57,895 nucleotides of DNA from Cyanobium sp. T1B-Tous (GTDB lineage Bacteria; Cyanobacteriota; Cyanobacteriia; PCC-6307; Cyanobiaceae). The DNA lies in assembly GCF_024345475.1 (NCBI RefSeq), contig NZ_JAGQBE010000011.1:1-57895 (forward strand). Direction: 5' to 3'. The notes under the pieces were generated by a model, which did no database searches, was not told where the DNA came from, and worked only from the letters and a program-made list of their open reading frames with translations. Numbering within the stretch: position 1 is the first letter of the stretch; every line of letters begins with the position of its first letter. The position numbers were made by a program, and so were the translations under genes. Positions 8,269-18,226 of this stretch are shown in pieces.

Positions 8269-9648
8269 CTAACAGCGTTGCCAGGGGCGCTCGAGCAGAG
8301 CGGCAATCAGGGCCACAGCGGCTAGGCCCCAGAGCACCGGCAACAGCCCGTAGCGGCTCACCACCGTGCCCGCCAGCACCAGCGGCAGGCTCAAGGCGAT
8401 GTTGATCAGGTTGTTCTGCAGGCCGAACACCTTGCCCCGCAGCTCCTCCGGCGTCTCCTCCTGGATCGTGGTCTGGGCGGGGATCGCCAGCAGGGCCGAG
8501 CCCACCCCGAGCACGGCGCAGAGCAGCAGGGTGAACACAAGGTTGCCGCGCAGCTGTCCCAGCAGCACCAGACTCCAGGCAATCGTGCCCAGTCCGGTGG
8601 CGGCCAGGTGGCGGCGGTTGAGGCCCTGGCCCAGCTGGGCCACGGCCAGGGCGCCGATGGCCAGGCCCAGGCCGCTCATCGCCAGCAGGGTGCCGAACTG
8701 GGTGGGACCCAGCCTGGGGATGGCCGACGCCAGGCTGATGGCCAGCACGTAGAGGGCCGCCAGCAGGCTGTAGAGCAGCACCAGCTGCACCATGGCGCTG
8801 CGCACCCGGGGGCGCTCCCGCAGCACCTGGACCCCCTCGCCGATTTCCTGCCACACCGAGGTTCGGCTGGGTGGCCGGGGCTCCTCCTGCCAGCGAATCC
8901 GGCTGATGGCCACCGCCGCCATCCCGTAACAGAAGGGCAGCAGCAGGAATTCGCCGCCGTCGATGCCGATCCGCTGCAGGGCCAGATGCAGCAGCCGCAG
9001 GATGGGATCGCCCAGGGCAAATCCCACGATGGTGGCCGCCATGCTGGTGGCCTGGTAGAGGGAATTGGCGGCCAGGAGTTGGTCGCTGGGCACCAGTTGG
9101 GGAATGGCCGCCTGTTCGGCGGGGGCGAAAAACTGGGTGAGCACCGACTCCAGGAAGGTCATCAGCACCAGGCCCCAGTAGCCCCAGCTCAGGCCGAGCC
9201 ACTCCGGCCCCTGCACCAGGCAGAAGGGCGCCAGCAGCACCAGGCCCGCCCGCAGGGCGTTCGAAGCCACCATCACGGCCCGCTTGGGCCAGCGGTCGGC
9301 CCACACCCCAGCCACCGTCCCGAGCACCATGGCCGGGATCGTGTTGGCCACATAGATCCCCGTGGCCAGCAGGGTGATCATCTGGGCCCGGGTTTCGGGC
9401 AGGTCGAGGCGAATCGCCGACGCGGCCTCGGCCAGGGCGGGATTGGCCTCCGGCGTTCCCCGCACCCAGGTCTGGGCGATCAGGAACACCATCAACACGA
9501 TGTAGAACTTGTCGGCCAGTTGGGACAGGATCTGCCCCAGCCACAGGCGCCGGAAATCGGGCAGGGCTAAAACGCCTTGCAGGCCGGTGGCGTGGGAACT
9601 GCCGCTCAAGTTCGCCCGGGCCGCTTCTGGATCGTCATGATGCCGCAA
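8269..9648 (-). CDS. Major facilitator superfamily transporter
   Basis: Integral membrane protein of up to 459 residues with about 12 hydrophobic segments. A motif-A-like loop after TM2 (GVWADRWPKRAVM) and a central cytoplasmic loop (about 215-250) are typical of the MFS. Its overall form resembles EntS-like/permease members. Substrate is unknown. The listed start is TTG 9648, which overlaps recO by 14 bases. A TTG at 9609 (LSGSSH) would remove the overlap. It probably shares a transcript with recO upstream and the glycosyltransferase downstream. Confidence 0.85.
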   Translation of the reverse strand: MRHHDDPEAARANLSGSSHATGLQGVLALPDFRRLWLGQILSQLADKFYIVLMVFLIAQTWVRGTPEANPALAEAASAIRLDLPETRAQMITLLATGIYVANTIPAMVLGTVAGVWADRWPKRAVMVASNALRAGLVLLAPFCLVQGPEWLGLSWGYWGLVLMTFLESVLTQFFAPAEQAAIPQLVPSDQLLAANSLYQATSMAATIVGFALGDPILRLLHLALQRIGIDGGEFLLLPFCYGMAAVAISRIRWQEEPRPPSRTSVWQEIGEGVQVLRERPRVRSAMVQLVLLYSLLAALYVLAISLASAIPRLGPTQFGTLLAMSGLGLAIGALAVAQLGQGLNRRHLAATGLGTIAWSLVLLGQLRGNLVFTLLLCAVLGVGSALLAIPAQTTIQEETPEELRGKVFGLQNNLINIALSLPLVLAGTVVSRYGLLPVLWGLAAVALIAALLERPWQRC

Positions 9649-10429
9649 CCCCGGGGGAGAAGCCGGAGCGCAGCAGCCGAAAGGCCCGGGGACGGCGCTC
9701 GAGGTGTTCCTGGCACCAGTGCTCCACCAGGTCGAGCAGGTGCAGCCACACCGGCAGCGGACCCATCAGCTCGCCATCGCGCCGGCGGGGCAGGTTGGGC
9801 CGCAGCAGCCGTTGCAGCAGGGCCAGCTCCGAGGCATTGAGCACCACCCGGGCTCCCGCCAGGCCGCCGATCACCAGGCCTTCGCTGGGAACGAGGCTGC
9901 AGCGCCAGTCCCAGTTGCCCACGGGGGGCTCCAGCGGCTCGCCGCTGCGGGCGCAACGGCCCAGGGGCAGGGCGTAGCCGCCGAGGGCGAGCAGATGCAC
10001 GCTGCCCTGCACCGCAATGGCCAGGGCCTCCAGGTCGCAGCCCCGCTCCCGCACCAGGACGTCGAGGCGGCCCAGCTGCATCAGCAGGTCGGCCAGCATC
10101 CCCGGGGCGGGGGATTCGCTGGGCACCAGGGCGAGGCACAGTTCGTTCAGGGCCTGGGCGGCGGCCAGGGCCTCCAGCTGCTGGGCCAGGCCGCTGTAGC
10201 TGCGCAGCACCTTCAACTGGCGCACGCGCCGCAGGCCGCTGCGACCGCCCACCTGCAACTGCAGGTGGCTGAGGGGCACGGCGGCGGCCAGGCTGCTGCG
10301 GGGACGGCGCGCCCCCGGCACCGCCAGCCGGATCACCCCTTGGTCTTCGCTCAGCAGGGTGAGCAGGCGGTCGTTTTCGCCGAGGGGCTTGCAGCTCAGG
10401 GCCAAGCCCTCCAGGCTCTGTTCGGGCAC
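9635..10429 (-). CDS. recO: DNA repair protein RecO
   Basis: Recombination mediator that loads RecA on SSB-coated DNA with RecR. It has an N-terminal OB-fold (about 1-85, beginning MPEQSLEGLALSCKPLGENDRLL) followed by an all-helical domain. The length of 264 is normal. The start is GTG at 10429, 8 bases after the deoC stop. The zinc-finger Cys cluster seen in many RecO proteins is poorly developed here (one Cys in GRCARSG, another in WRCSL). The 3' end overlaps the MFS gene. Confidence 0.9.
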   Translation of the reverse strand: MPEQSLEGLALSCKPLGENDRLLTLLSEDQGVIRLAVPGARRPRSSLAAAVPLSHLQLQVGGRSGLRRVRQLKVLRSYSGLAQQLEALAAAQALNELCLALVPSESPAPGMLADLLMQLGRLDVLVRERGCDLEALAIAVQGSVHLLALGGYALPLGRCARSGEPLEPPVGNWDWRCSLVPSEGLVIGGLAGARVVLNASELALLQRLLRPNLPRRRDGELMGPLPVWLHLLDLVEHWCQEHLERRPRAFRLLRSGFSPGVAAS

Positions 10430-10437
10430 CGCTGCGC

Positions 10438-11106
10438 TCAGCTCCGCAGGGCCAGGGCCAGGGCCACACCGCGGCTGGTGCCGAGGCGGGTGGCGCCCGC
10501 TTCCACCAGGGCCAGGGCGTGCTCCAGGTCGGCGATGCCGCCGGAAGCCTTGATGGCCGCCCGGCCCCGGGCCAGCTCCCGCAGCTGCTGCACCTGCTGA
10601 ACGGTCACCGGCGGGCCGAAGCCACTGCCGGTCTTGAGGAAGCGGGCACCGGCATCGATGCTGATCTCCACCAGCAGGGCCAGGGCCTCGGGATCGAGCC
10701 GGCCCACCTCGAGGATCACTTTCACCGGCAGGCCCAGTTCACAGATGGCGGCCAGCTCGTCGTGGATCGGCGTGCTGCGGCGATCCGCCAAGGACCCGAA
10801 ATCGGGCACCACATCGAGTTCATCGGCCCCCGCGGCGGCGGCGGCCTCGGCCTCGGCCTGTTTCACCGCGGCCGGCACCGCGCCGAAGGGAAAGCCCACC
10901 ACGGCGATCAGGCTGGGGCTGGGGCCCTTCCCCTCCCGGGGCAGCTGCTCCCGGGCGGTATCCACCCAGCGGGAGGCCACGCACACCCCGGCAAAGCCGA
11001 AGTGGCGGGCCTCCTCGCAGCACTGGCGGATGGCCGTGCTGCCCTGGTGGGGATCCAGCAGGGCGTGGTCGATCAGGGGGCTGAGGTCGGGCCGGTCGGC
11101 GCTCAC
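10438..11106 (-). CDS. deoC: Deoxyribose-phosphate aldolase
   Basis: Class I aldolase that splits 2-deoxyribose 5-phosphate to acetaldehyde and glyceraldehyde 3-phosphate in deoxynucleoside catabolism. The three key lysine contexts are visible: KVILEVGRL, FLKTGSGFG (Schiff-base Lys) and AIKASGGIAD. At 222 residues it has family length. It starts with GTG at 11106, overlapping the lrtA stop (GTGA), so it is probably translationally coupled to lrtA. Confidence 0.95.
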   Translation of the reverse strand: MSADRPDLSPLIDHALLDPHQGSTAIRQCCEEARHFGFAGVCVASRWVDTAREQLPREGKGPSPSLIAVVGFPFGAVPAAVKQAEAEAAAAAGADELDVVPDFGSLADRRSTPIHDELAAICELGLPVKVILEVGRLDPEALALLVEISIDAGARFLKTGSGFGPPVTVQQVQQLRELARGRAAIKASGGIADLEHALALVEAGATRLGTSRGVALALALRS

Positions 11107-11690
11107 GCGTCCTTGGCCTGGATCACCCCGAAGCCGCCATGGTTGCGGTGATACACCACCTGAATCTGGCCGCTCTCGGCGTCGCGGAACACGTAGAAGT
11201 CGTGGTCGATCAGCTCCAGCTGGTGCAGGGCGTCGTCGAGGCTCATCAGCGGCATGGCGTAGTACTTGCGCCGCACACCCGGGCTGGGCAGCTCGGGTTC
11301 CTTGCCATCCACCAGGCTGCTGCCGGGGGGCGGCAGGGCGGCGGCACCGGCCTCCTCGTCGCGGGCGGAGCGGTGCACGGGCCCCTGGCTCTGCTCTTGG
11401 ATGCGGTCCTTGTAGCGGTGCAGCTGGCGGCTCAGCTTGCTGGCCACCAGGTCGATGCTGGCGTAGAGGTTGTCGCTGCGCTCCTGGGCCCGGATCACGG
11501 TGCCGTTGGCAAACATCGTGACCTCCACCGTCTGCTGGGGAACCCGGGGGTTGCGGGCAACCGAGAGGTGCACGTCGGCCTCCTTGACGAGGCCTTCGAA
11601 GTGGTGGATGGCGCGGGTCAGCTTGGTTTCGGTGTACTCCCGGATGGCCGGGGTGACGTCAAGATTGCGGCCATGGATCAGCAGTTTCAT
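11103..11690 (-). CDS. lrtA: Long-form ribosome hibernation factor (LrtA/HPF)
   Basis: Binds the 30S subunit and dimerises 70S ribosomes during stress. Cyanobacterial lrtA is the classical light-repressed transcript. The 195-residue protein has an N-terminal S30AE/RaiA domain (about 1-100, MKLLIHGRNLDVTPAIREYTE) and a C-terminal dimerisation domain (about 140-195, RRKYYAMPLMSLDDALHQLE), so it is the long form. The ATG at 11690 was chosen over an open frame extending much further upstream because the family begins MKLLIHGRN. It is divergent from lipB, with 54 bases between the starts that must hold both promoters. Confidence 0.95.
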   Translation of the reverse strand: MKLLIHGRNLDVTPAIREYTETKLTRAIHHFEGLVKEADVHLSVARNPRVPQQTVEVTMFANGTVIRAQERSDNLYASIDLVASKLSRQLHRYKDRIQEQSQGPVHRSARDEEAGAAALPPPGSSLVDGKEPELPSPGVRRKYYAMPLMSLDDALHQLELIDHDFYVFRDAESGQIQVVYHRNHGGFGVIQAKDA

Positions 11691-11744
11691 CAGATGGCAA
11701 CCGCCTCCGGTGTTCTGGTGCTCCAACGCTAAGAACGGTTGGTG

Positions 11745-12425
11745 ATGGGCCCCAAGCTCGACGCAATCCTTTTTGAAGCGGCGCAACCGGTGCCGTTTGA
11801 GCGGGCCTGGGCAGCCCAGCGCAGCCTCCAGCAGCGGCTCCTGGCCCACCCCGAGGGGCCGGAGGCGGTGCTGCTGCTCGAGCACGAGCCCTGCTACACC
11901 CTGGGCCGCGGCGCTTCGGAGGCCTTCCTGCGCTTTGATCCCCGTCGCCCGCCCCTGCCGCTGCACCGGATCGACCGCGGCGGGGAGGTGACCCACCACG
12001 CCCCGGGCCAGCTGGTGCTCTACCCGGTGCTCAACCTGCAGCGCCACGGTGCGGATCTGCACCACTACCTGCGGGAGTTGGAGCAGGTGGTGATCGACCT
12101 GCTGGCTGGGCTGGATCTCCAGGGCGAGCGCATCGCCGGACTCACCGGCGTGTGGCTGGAGGGCCGCAAGGTGGCGGCGATCGGCGTCGGGGCGCGCCGT
12201 TGGATCAGCCAGCACGGCCTGGCCCTGAACGTGGATGGCGACCTGGCCGGCTTTGCCGCGGTGGTGCCCTGTGGCCTCAGCGACCGGCCGGTGGGGCGGC
12301 TGGTGGACTGGCGGCCGGAGCTCACCAGTCAGGGCCTGCGTCAGCCGCTGCTGGGGGCCTTCGCCCGGCGGTTCGGGTTGGATCTGCGGCCACCGAACCC
12401 CCAGGAGGGCCTCCAGGGGTGGTAA
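11745..12425 (+). CDS. lipB: Octanoyltransferase LipB
   Basis: Transfers octanoate from ACP to lipoyl domains, the first step of lipoate synthesis. The signature [17 protein letters not shown] is present (family usually HGPGQ), as are the catalytic Cys (VPCGLSD) and Lys (GRKVAAIG). At 226 residues it is of normal length. In-frame TTG (11739) and GTG (11742) precede the chosen ATG. It is followed, with overlap, by an acyl-activating enzyme, and pdhC, whose product needs lipoylation, lies 2.6 kb downstream on the same strand. Confidence 0.95.
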   Translation: MGPKLDAILFEAAQPVPFERAWAAQRSLQQRLLAHPEGPEAVLLLEHEPCYTLGRGASEAFLRFDPRRPPLPLHRIDRGGEVTHHAPGQLVLYPVLNLQRHGADLHHYLRELEQVVIDLLAGLDLQGERIAGLTGVWLEGRKVAAIGVGARRWISQHGLALNVDGDLAGFAAVVPCGLSDRPVGRLVDWRPELTSQGLRQPLLGAFARRFGLDLRPPNPQEGLQGW

Positions 12426-14413
12426 CCCTGGGGCCACGCCATTCCCCTGCCGTCGCCGTGGCCCGCGCCGCCTCTCCCGCTGAGATCCACTGGAGCGGCA
12501 GCCGCCGCGACCACCAGGCCCTGGCCCGCCGTGCCGACTGGAGCGGTCTTACCGGCCTGGAGCAGCTCTGGCCCGTGCTGGCCGAACGCCATGGCGACGC
12601 CATCGCCCTAGAGGCCCCCCACGCCGCCACTCCTGAGCAGGTCAGCTACCGCCAGCTGCACCAGCGCATCGAGCAGGCCGCGGCAGCCTTTGCCGGCCTG
12701 GGGGTGGCTGCCGGGGATGTGGTGGCCCTGTTCGCCGAAAACAGCCCCCGCTGGCTCCAAGCCGACCAGGGACTGATGCGGGCCGGTGGCGCCGATGCGG
12801 TGCGGGGCAGTGCCGCTCCGGTGGAGGAGCTGCGCTACATCCTGGAAGACTCCGGCGCCGTGGGCCTGGTGGTGGAGTCGGCCAGGTTGCTGGCAGCCCT
12901 CGCCCTCGACGGAGAGCGATGGGCACGGCTGCGTTTTGTGGTGGTGCTCGAGGGGGAACAGGGCGAGGGAGTGCCACCGGTGCCCTGCCTGGGCTGGGGA
13001 GACCTGCTCGAGCGCGGCGCGGCGGCGTTGGCTTCTGGCTCGCCGGTTCCGCCCCCGCCCGGGGATGGGGCCCGCCTCGCCACGATCCTCTACACCTCTG
13101 GCACCACCGGGCAGCCCAAGGGCGTCCCCCTCAGCCACGCCAACCTGCTGCACCAGCTGCGTCATCTGGGCGTGGCTGTGGCCCCCCGGCCTGGCGATCG
13201 GGTGGTGAGTGTGCTGCCGATCTGGCACTCCTACGAGCGCAGCGCCGAATACTTCCTGCTGGCCTGTGGCTGCCGCCAGACCTACACCACCCTCAAGCAG
13301 CTGCGCGCCGACCTGCAGCGGGTGCGGCCCCACTACCTGATCAGTGTGCCGCGGCTGTGGGAGGCGCTGCTTTCGGGCTTTGACGATGCCCTGGCGGCGA
13401 TGCCGGCGTCGCGCCAGCGGTTGCTGCGGGCCGCCCTGGCCAACAGCCGCGCCTACGGCCAGCGGCGACGTCAGGCCCTGGATCTCACCCTCACCCCGGA
13501 AGCCTTACCGGGCCGCCTCGGGGCGGCTGCGCAGGCGCTGCTGCGCTGGCCCCTGCACCGGCTGGCTGCAGCCCTGTTGTGGCCCAAGGTGCGCCAGCAG
13601 CTGGTGGGCGGGCGGCTGCGCACGGCGATCAGCGGCGGCGGCGCCCTGGCCTTGCACGTGGATGGCTTCTTTGAGGCAATCGGCATCGCGCTGCTGGTGG
13701 GCTACGGCCTCACCGAAACCAGCCCGGTGCTCACCTGCCGCCGCAGCTGGAGCAATCGCCGCGGCAGTGCCGGCCAGCCCCTGCCGGCCACCAGCCTGCG
13801 GATCGTCGATCCGGACACGGGTGCGCTTCTGGCCATCGGCGAGCGGGGACGGGTGCTGGCCTGCGGTCCCCAGGTGATGGCGGGCTACTGGCGCAAGCCG
13901 GAGGCCACCGCGGCGGTGCTGGATGGCGAGGGCTGGTTTGACACGGGTGATCTGGGCCAGTTGCTGCCCGATGGCTCCCTGGTGCTCACCGGCCGGGCCA
14001 AGGACACGATCGTGCTCAGCAGTGGCGAAAACATCGAGCCCGGCCCGCTGGAGGAGGCCCTGGTGGCCAGCCCCCTGATCGAGCAGGTGATGCTGGTGGG
14101 CCAGGACCGCAAACAGCTCGGTGCCCTGCTGGTGCCTCGGGCCGAGGCCCTGGCCGCCTTCGCCGTGGCGGCGGGTCTGGCCCCGGCGTCGGCTCCGGCC
14201 GAGGCAGCCCTGCTGCGCGTCCTCACCCGCGAATGCAATCGGCTGCTGGCCGCCCGCCCGGGCTCCCGGCCCGATGAGCGCCTGGCCGGAGTGGCCCTGG
14301 TGGAGCCCTTCACTCTCGACAACGGCCTGCTCACCCAGACCCTCAAGCAGCGCCGCGATCGCATCGTGGCCCGGGATGGCGAGGCGATTGCGGCCATTTA
14401 TGCGCCCCGTTGA
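12419..14413 (+). CDS. Long-chain acyl-CoA/acyl-ACP synthetase (AMP-binding)
   Basis: Adenylate-forming enzyme activating free fatty acids. In cyanobacteria the homologue (Aas) recycles fatty acids onto ACP. The P-loop-like motif [12 protein letters not shown] (near residue 225), [11 protein letters not shown] and FDTGDLG are all intact. The GTG at 12419 overlaps the lipB stop and gives 664 residues, and a GTG at 12458 is an alternative. The open frame extends further upstream inside lipB but is out of its family there. ACP versus CoA specificity cannot be decided from motifs. Confidence 0.92.
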   Translation: MVTLGPRHSPAVAVARAASPAEIHWSGSRRDHQALARRADWSGLTGLEQLWPVLAERHGDAIALEAPHAATPEQVSYRQLHQRIEQAAAAFAGLGVAAGDVVALFAENSPRWLQADQGLMRAGGADAVRGSAAPVEELRYILEDSGAVGLVVESARLLAALALDGERWARLRFVVVLEGEQGEGVPPVPCLGWGDLLERGAAALASGSPVPPPPGDGARLATILYTSGTTGQPKGVPLSHANLLHQLRHLGVAVAPRPGDRVVSVLPIWHSYERSAEYFLLACGCRQTYTTLKQLRADLQRVRPHYLISVPRLWEALLSGFDDALAAMPASRQRLLRAALANSRAYGQRRRQALDLTLTPEALPGRLGAAAQALLRWPLHRLAAALLWPKVRQQLVGGRLRTAISGGGALALHVDGFFEAIGIALLVGYGLTETSPVLTCRRSWSNRRGSAGQPLPATSLRIVDPDTGALLAIGERGRVLACGPQVMAGYWRKPEATAAVLDGEGWFDTGDLGQLLPDGSLVLTGRAKDTIVLSSGENIEPGPLEEALVASPLIEQVMLVGQDRKQLGALLVPRAEALAAFAVAAGLAPASAPAEAALLRVLTRECNRLLAARPGSRPDERLAGVALVEPFTLDNGLLTQTLKQRRDRIVARDGEAIAAIYAPR

Positions 14414-14495
14414 AGGCCCGGCTTTGAGGTGCGGCCAACCGGCCGTTGACCCGGGCCCGCCGCACTGACAGCCTGGGCGCTGCTTTGCATGACCC

Positions 14496-14939
14496 ATGGC
14501 CGACGGCTCCCTGACGATCAAGCGCACGATCACCGTGCGTGCCGTGGTCACGCCCCGCTGGAAGGAAGACGCCGAGCGCGAACTCAGCAACGCCATTGCC
14601 AACGTCGACGGCCAGCTGTCCCAGCTGGAGCAGGAGGGGCAACAGCTGATCGACGAGATCCGCCGCCAGAGTGCCAACCCGCTCGACCCCCGGGTGCAGG
14701 ACCAGGTGGCATCGGTGCAGCAGCAGGTGGCCGCCAAGCGGGCCGAGCTCGAGGAGCAGAAGCGGCAGATGCTTGAGCAGCAGCGCCAGGTGCGGGAGCT
14801 GGAGATGGAGCAGATCGTGGAGCAGGGGCAGATCGAGAGCCTCTGCGAGGTGCGGGTGGGCGACAACCTGGTGGAGAAGCTCCAGGCGGCGGTCCTGGTG
14901 CGCGATGGCGTGATCGAGGCCATCGAAACCGGCGCGTGA
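14496..14939 (+). CDS. YlqD family protein
   Basis: Conserved protein of 147 residues matching the YlqD family. A short N-terminal strand region (SLTIKRTITVRAVVTP) is followed by a long Glu/Gln-rich coiled coil (about residues 25-110) and a small C-terminal strand segment (RVGDNLVEKLQAAVLVRDG). Cytosolic; function unknown. It lies between the acyl-activating enzyme and pdhC on the same strand. Confidence 0.85.
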   Translation: MADGSLTIKRTITVRAVVTPRWKEDAERELSNAIANVDGQLSQLEQEGQQLIDEIRRQSANPLDPRVQDQVASVQQQVAAKRAELEEQKRQMLEQQRQVRELEMEQIVEQGQIESLCEVRVGDNLVEKLQAAVLVRDGVIEAIETGA

Positions 14940-15002
14940 GGCCGGCGCCTGAGCCCTGGCCAGGAGCCACGTAAAATCCGCCCAACTCGCGGCAGACCCC
15001 CG

Positions 15003-16331
15003 TTGGCCACCCACGAAATCTTCATGCCGGCCCTCTCGTCCACCATGACGGAGGGCAAGATCGTGGAGTGGCTGAAGAAGCCCGGCGACAAGGTGGAGCG
15101 CGGTGAGTCGGTGCTCGTCGTCGAGTCCGACAAGGCCGACATGGACGTGGAGTCGTTCAACGAGGGTTTCCTGGCGGCCGTGTTGATGCCCGCCGGCGGC
15201 ACCGCCCCCGTGGGCGAAACCATCGGCCTGATTGTGGAAACCGAGGCCGAGATTGCCGAGGCGGCCGCCAAGACGCCGGCGGCTCCGGCCGCAGCCGCCA
15301 CTCCCGCAGCTGTGGCGGCCGCTGCACCCCCCGTCAGCGCCCCCCCCACTCCTGCGCCGGTGGCGGTTCCCGCACCCGTCGCTGTTGCGGCGCCGGCTCC
15401 CGTGGCCTCCGGCCGGGTGGTGGCCTCTCCCCGCGCCAAGAAGCTGGCGAGCCAGCACGGCGTGGCCCTCGACAGCCTGCGGGGCAGTGGTCCCCACGGC
15501 CGGATCCAGGCGGAGGACGTGGAGCGGGCCCTGGGCCTCACCGTGGCCGTACCCCGGGTGGCGGAAGGCTCTGGTGCTGCCGTGGTGGTCGCTGCCGGTG
15601 CCAACGGGGCCGCGGCGGCCCCCGCTCCTGCCGGTGAGGCCTTCGGGCGACCCGGGGAAAGCGTGGCCTTCAACACCCTTCAGGGGGCGGTGAATCGCAA
15701 CATGGTGGCCAGCCTGGCGGTGCCCTGCTTCCGGGTGGGCTACACGATCACCACCACCAAGCTGGATGCCCTCTACAAGCAGGTGAAGCCCAAGGGCGTC
15801 ACGATGACGGCCCTGCTGGCCAAGGCCGTGGGCGTGGCGCTGGCCCGCCATCCCCAGGTGAACGCGGCCACCAGCGCCGATGGCAGTGCCATGAGCTTCC
15901 CCGCCGCCGTGAACGTGGCGGTGGCCGTGGCCATGGAAGACGGGGGGCTGATCACCCCCGTGCTGGCCAACGCCGACAAGACCGACATCTATTCGATGGC
16001 CCGCACCTGGGCCGATCTGGTGGCCCGGGCCCGCAGCAAACAGCTGCAGCCTGAGGAGTACAGCACCGGCACCTTCACCCTCTCCAACCTGGGCATGTTC
16101 GGCGTCGATCGCTTCGACGCGATCCTGCCTCCGGGCACGGGCGCGATCCTGGCGGTGGCGGCCTCCCGCCCCACCGTGGTGGCCGGCAAGGACGGCTCCA
16201 TGCGCGTGGCCAACCAGATGCAGGTGAACCTCACCTGCGACCACCGCACCATCTACGGCGCCCACGCCGCTGCCTTCCTCAAGGACCTGGCCCAGCTGAT
16301 CGAGACCAACCCGGAGAGCCTGGCGCTCTGA
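15003..16331 (+). CDS. pdhC: Pyruvate dehydrogenase E2 (dihydrolipoamide acetyltransferase)
   Basis: Core of the pyruvate dehydrogenase complex making acetyl-CoA. Domains in order: lipoyl domain (about 1-78, lipoylated Lys in ESDKADM), an Ala/Pro-rich linker, an E3-binding domain (about 138-178, SPRAKKLASQHG), a second linker and the catalytic domain (about 215-442). The C-terminal active-site motif reads DHRTIYG, with Tyr in place of the Asp of HRxxDG, as in the plastid/cyanobacterial type. The start is TTG at 15003 because the family begins MATHEIFMPALSSTM. A TAAAAT -10-like hexamer lies at 14972-14977. Confidence 0.96.
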   Translation: MATHEIFMPALSSTMTEGKIVEWLKKPGDKVERGESVLVVESDKADMDVESFNEGFLAAVLMPAGGTAPVGETIGLIVETEAEIAEAAAKTPAAPAAAATPAAVAAAAPPVSAPPTPAPVAVPAPVAVAAPAPVASGRVVASPRAKKLASQHGVALDSLRGSGPHGRIQAEDVERALGLTVAVPRVAEGSGAAVVVAAGANGAAAAPAPAGEAFGRPGESVAFNTLQGAVNRNMVASLAVPCFRVGYTITTTKLDALYKQVKPKGVTMTALLAKAVGVALARHPQVNAATSADGSAMSFPAAVNVAVAVAMEDGGLITPVLANADKTDIYSMARTWADLVARARSKQLQPEEYSTGTFTLSNLGMFGVDRFDAILPPGTGAILAVAASRPTVVAGKDGSMRVANQMQVNLTCDHRTIYGAHAAAFLKDLAQLIETNPESLAL

Positions 16332-16344
16332 TCTCCTGACCACC

Positions 16345-18210
16345 GTGAACCAGCCTGCAGCCACGGCCCTGTTCCGCAGGCTGCTTGGCAAGCCTCTCCC
16401 CAAAACGGCCGCGGCCTCCGAGCGGCTGCCCAGCCTGCAGGCCCTGCCGATCCTTGCTTCCGATGCCCTGTCGTCGGTGGCCTATGCCACGGAGGCGGCC
16501 CTGGGGGTGTTGGTGTTGGCTGGCAGCCAGGCGCTGCGCTTGTCGCTTCCCATCACCCTGGCGATCGTTGCCCTGATCGCGATCGTGGTGGCGTCCTATC
16601 GCCAGACGATCGAGGCCTACCCCCAGGGCGGTGGCTCCTACGTGGTGGCCCGGGAGAACCTCGGTACCGGCCCCTCCCTGGTGGCGGCGGCGGCCCTGCT
16701 GGTGGATTACACCCTCACGGCGGCGGTGAGTTTGATGGCCGGCACCCAGGCCCTCTCCTCCCTCTGGCCGGCACTGCTGCCCTATGAGGTGCCCCTGGCC
16801 CTGCTGCTGCTCTTGGCGGTGGGCTGGGCCAATCTGCGCGGCCTGCGGGAAGCCGGTCAGGCCTTCAGCCTCCCCACCTACGCCTTTGTGGCGATGGTGG
16901 TGTTGCTGGCGGTGTTCGGTCTCCAAAACCTGGTGGGGGCCCATGGCTTCAGCCCCGATCCCCCCCCGGTCATCCGGGCTGTGGAGCCCCTCGGAGCCTT
17001 TCTGGTGTTGCGGGCCTTCAGCTCCGGTTGTTCGGCCATGACCGGCATCGAGGCGATTGCCAATGGCGTTTCGGTGTTTCGCGAGCCAGCAGCCCGCCGT
17101 GCCCGCGCCACCATGTTGGTGATGGGCCTGATGTTGGGGGCCATGTTCCTGGCCGTGAGTGGCCTGGCCTATCTGTACGGAGTGGCCCCCGATCCCGATC
17201 GCACCGTGCTGGCCCAGGTGGGCCTGCGTGTGTTCGGTGCGGGGAGTGGGCTGTTCTGGGCCCTGCAGATCACCACCCTGCTGATCCTCACCCTGGCGGC
17301 CAACACCGCCTTTGCGGGCTTCCCACGCCTGGCGGCAATGTTGGCCCAGGATCGGTTTCTGCCCCGCCAGATGGGCTGGATCGGCGATCGGCTGGTGTTC
17401 CAGAACGGCATCGCCGTGCTGCTGGCGGCGACGGCGCTGATCATCCTGGTGTGCCGGGGCGACACCACCGTGGCGGTGAACCTCTATGCCCTCGGCGTGT
17501 TCATGGCCTTCACCCTCTCCCAGGTTGGGATGGTGGTGCGCTGGTGGCGCCGGCGCGGTGCTGGTTGGTTCGGGCGGCTCGCCATCAATGCGCTGGGTGC
17601 CCTCACCACCTTCGTGGTGTTGCTGGTGATTGTGGTGAGCAAGTTTGGGGAGGGCGCCTGGACGGTGGTGATTGCCATCCCCCTGCTGGTGTGGCTGCTG
17701 GCCAGCATTCGCAATCGCTATCGCCGCGTCTATGACGCCATCGCCCTGCCGGCTGACTCCAGTGGCAGCCTGGTCCTGCCGGCCCGGCGCGATCCGGTGG
17801 GCAACCGCAGCATCGTCTGGATGGCCTCCCTCTCCCGTCCTTCCCTGGATGCCCTGCGCTACGCGGCCACGGTGTCGGATCAAGTCACCGCGGTGTGGGT
17901 GCGCTCCGAGGGCGACGACATCGACGGGATTCAGCGCGACTGGGGGCGGCTGGTGGGCGAGTCGCCTGGCATCAGCCTGCGGATTCTGGACAGCCCTTAC
18001 GCCTCGTTGATCGATCCGTTTGTGGCGTTTGTGGCCGCCGAAGAGCAGGCCCACCCCGAGGTGAGCCACACCATCGTGATGCCGATGGCGATCCCTCGCT
18101 ACCGCTTTGATTCCCTGCTGCTCAACCAGCGCGGCATCAACATGCACCGGGCCCTCGATGCCAGTGGCAACCGGGTGTTTACCCTCGTGCGCTATTACCT
18201 GCCGGCATGA
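16345..18210 (+). CDS. APC-family permease, KimA-like potassium transporter
   Basis: Polytopic membrane protein of 621 residues: about 12 TM segments up to residue ~455, then a soluble C-terminal domain of about 160 residues. The N-terminal element [16 protein letters not shown] closely resembles the [13 protein letters not shown] signature of the KimA/YdaO branch of the APC superfamily, whose characterised member is a high-affinity K+/H+ symporter inhibited by c-di-AMP. K+ transport is therefore likely but inferred, and other APC substrates are possible. It begins with GTG 13 bases after pdhC. Confidence 0.85.
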   Translation: MNQPAATALFRRLLGKPLPKTAAASERLPSLQALPILASDALSSVAYATEAALGVLVLAGSQALRLSLPITLAIVALIAIVVASYRQTIEAYPQGGGSYVVARENLGTGPSLVAAAALLVDYTLTAAVSLMAGTQALSSLWPALLPYEVPLALLLLLAVGWANLRGLREAGQAFSLPTYAFVAMVVLLAVFGLQNLVGAHGFSPDPPPVIRAVEPLGAFLVLRAFSSGCSAMTGIEAIANGVSVFREPAARRARATMLVMGLMLGAMFLAVSGLAYLYGVAPDPDRTVLAQVGLRVFGAGSGLFWALQITTLLILTLAANTAFAGFPRLAAMLAQDRFLPRQMGWIGDRLVFQNGIAVLLAATALIILVCRGDTTVAVNLYALGVFMAFTLSQVGMVVRWWRRRGAGWFGRLAINALGALTTFVVLLVIVVSKFGEGAWTVVIAIPLLVWLLASIRNRYRRVYDAIALPADSSGSLVLPARRDPVGNRSIVWMASLSRPSLDALRYAATVSDQVTAVWVRSEGDDIDGIQRDWGRLVGESPGISLRILDSPYASLIDPFVAFVAAEEQAHPEVSHTIVMPMAIPRYRFDSLLLNQRGINMHRALDASGNRVFTLVRYYLPA

Positions 18211-18226
18211 CCGCCGGACTTCAGCC

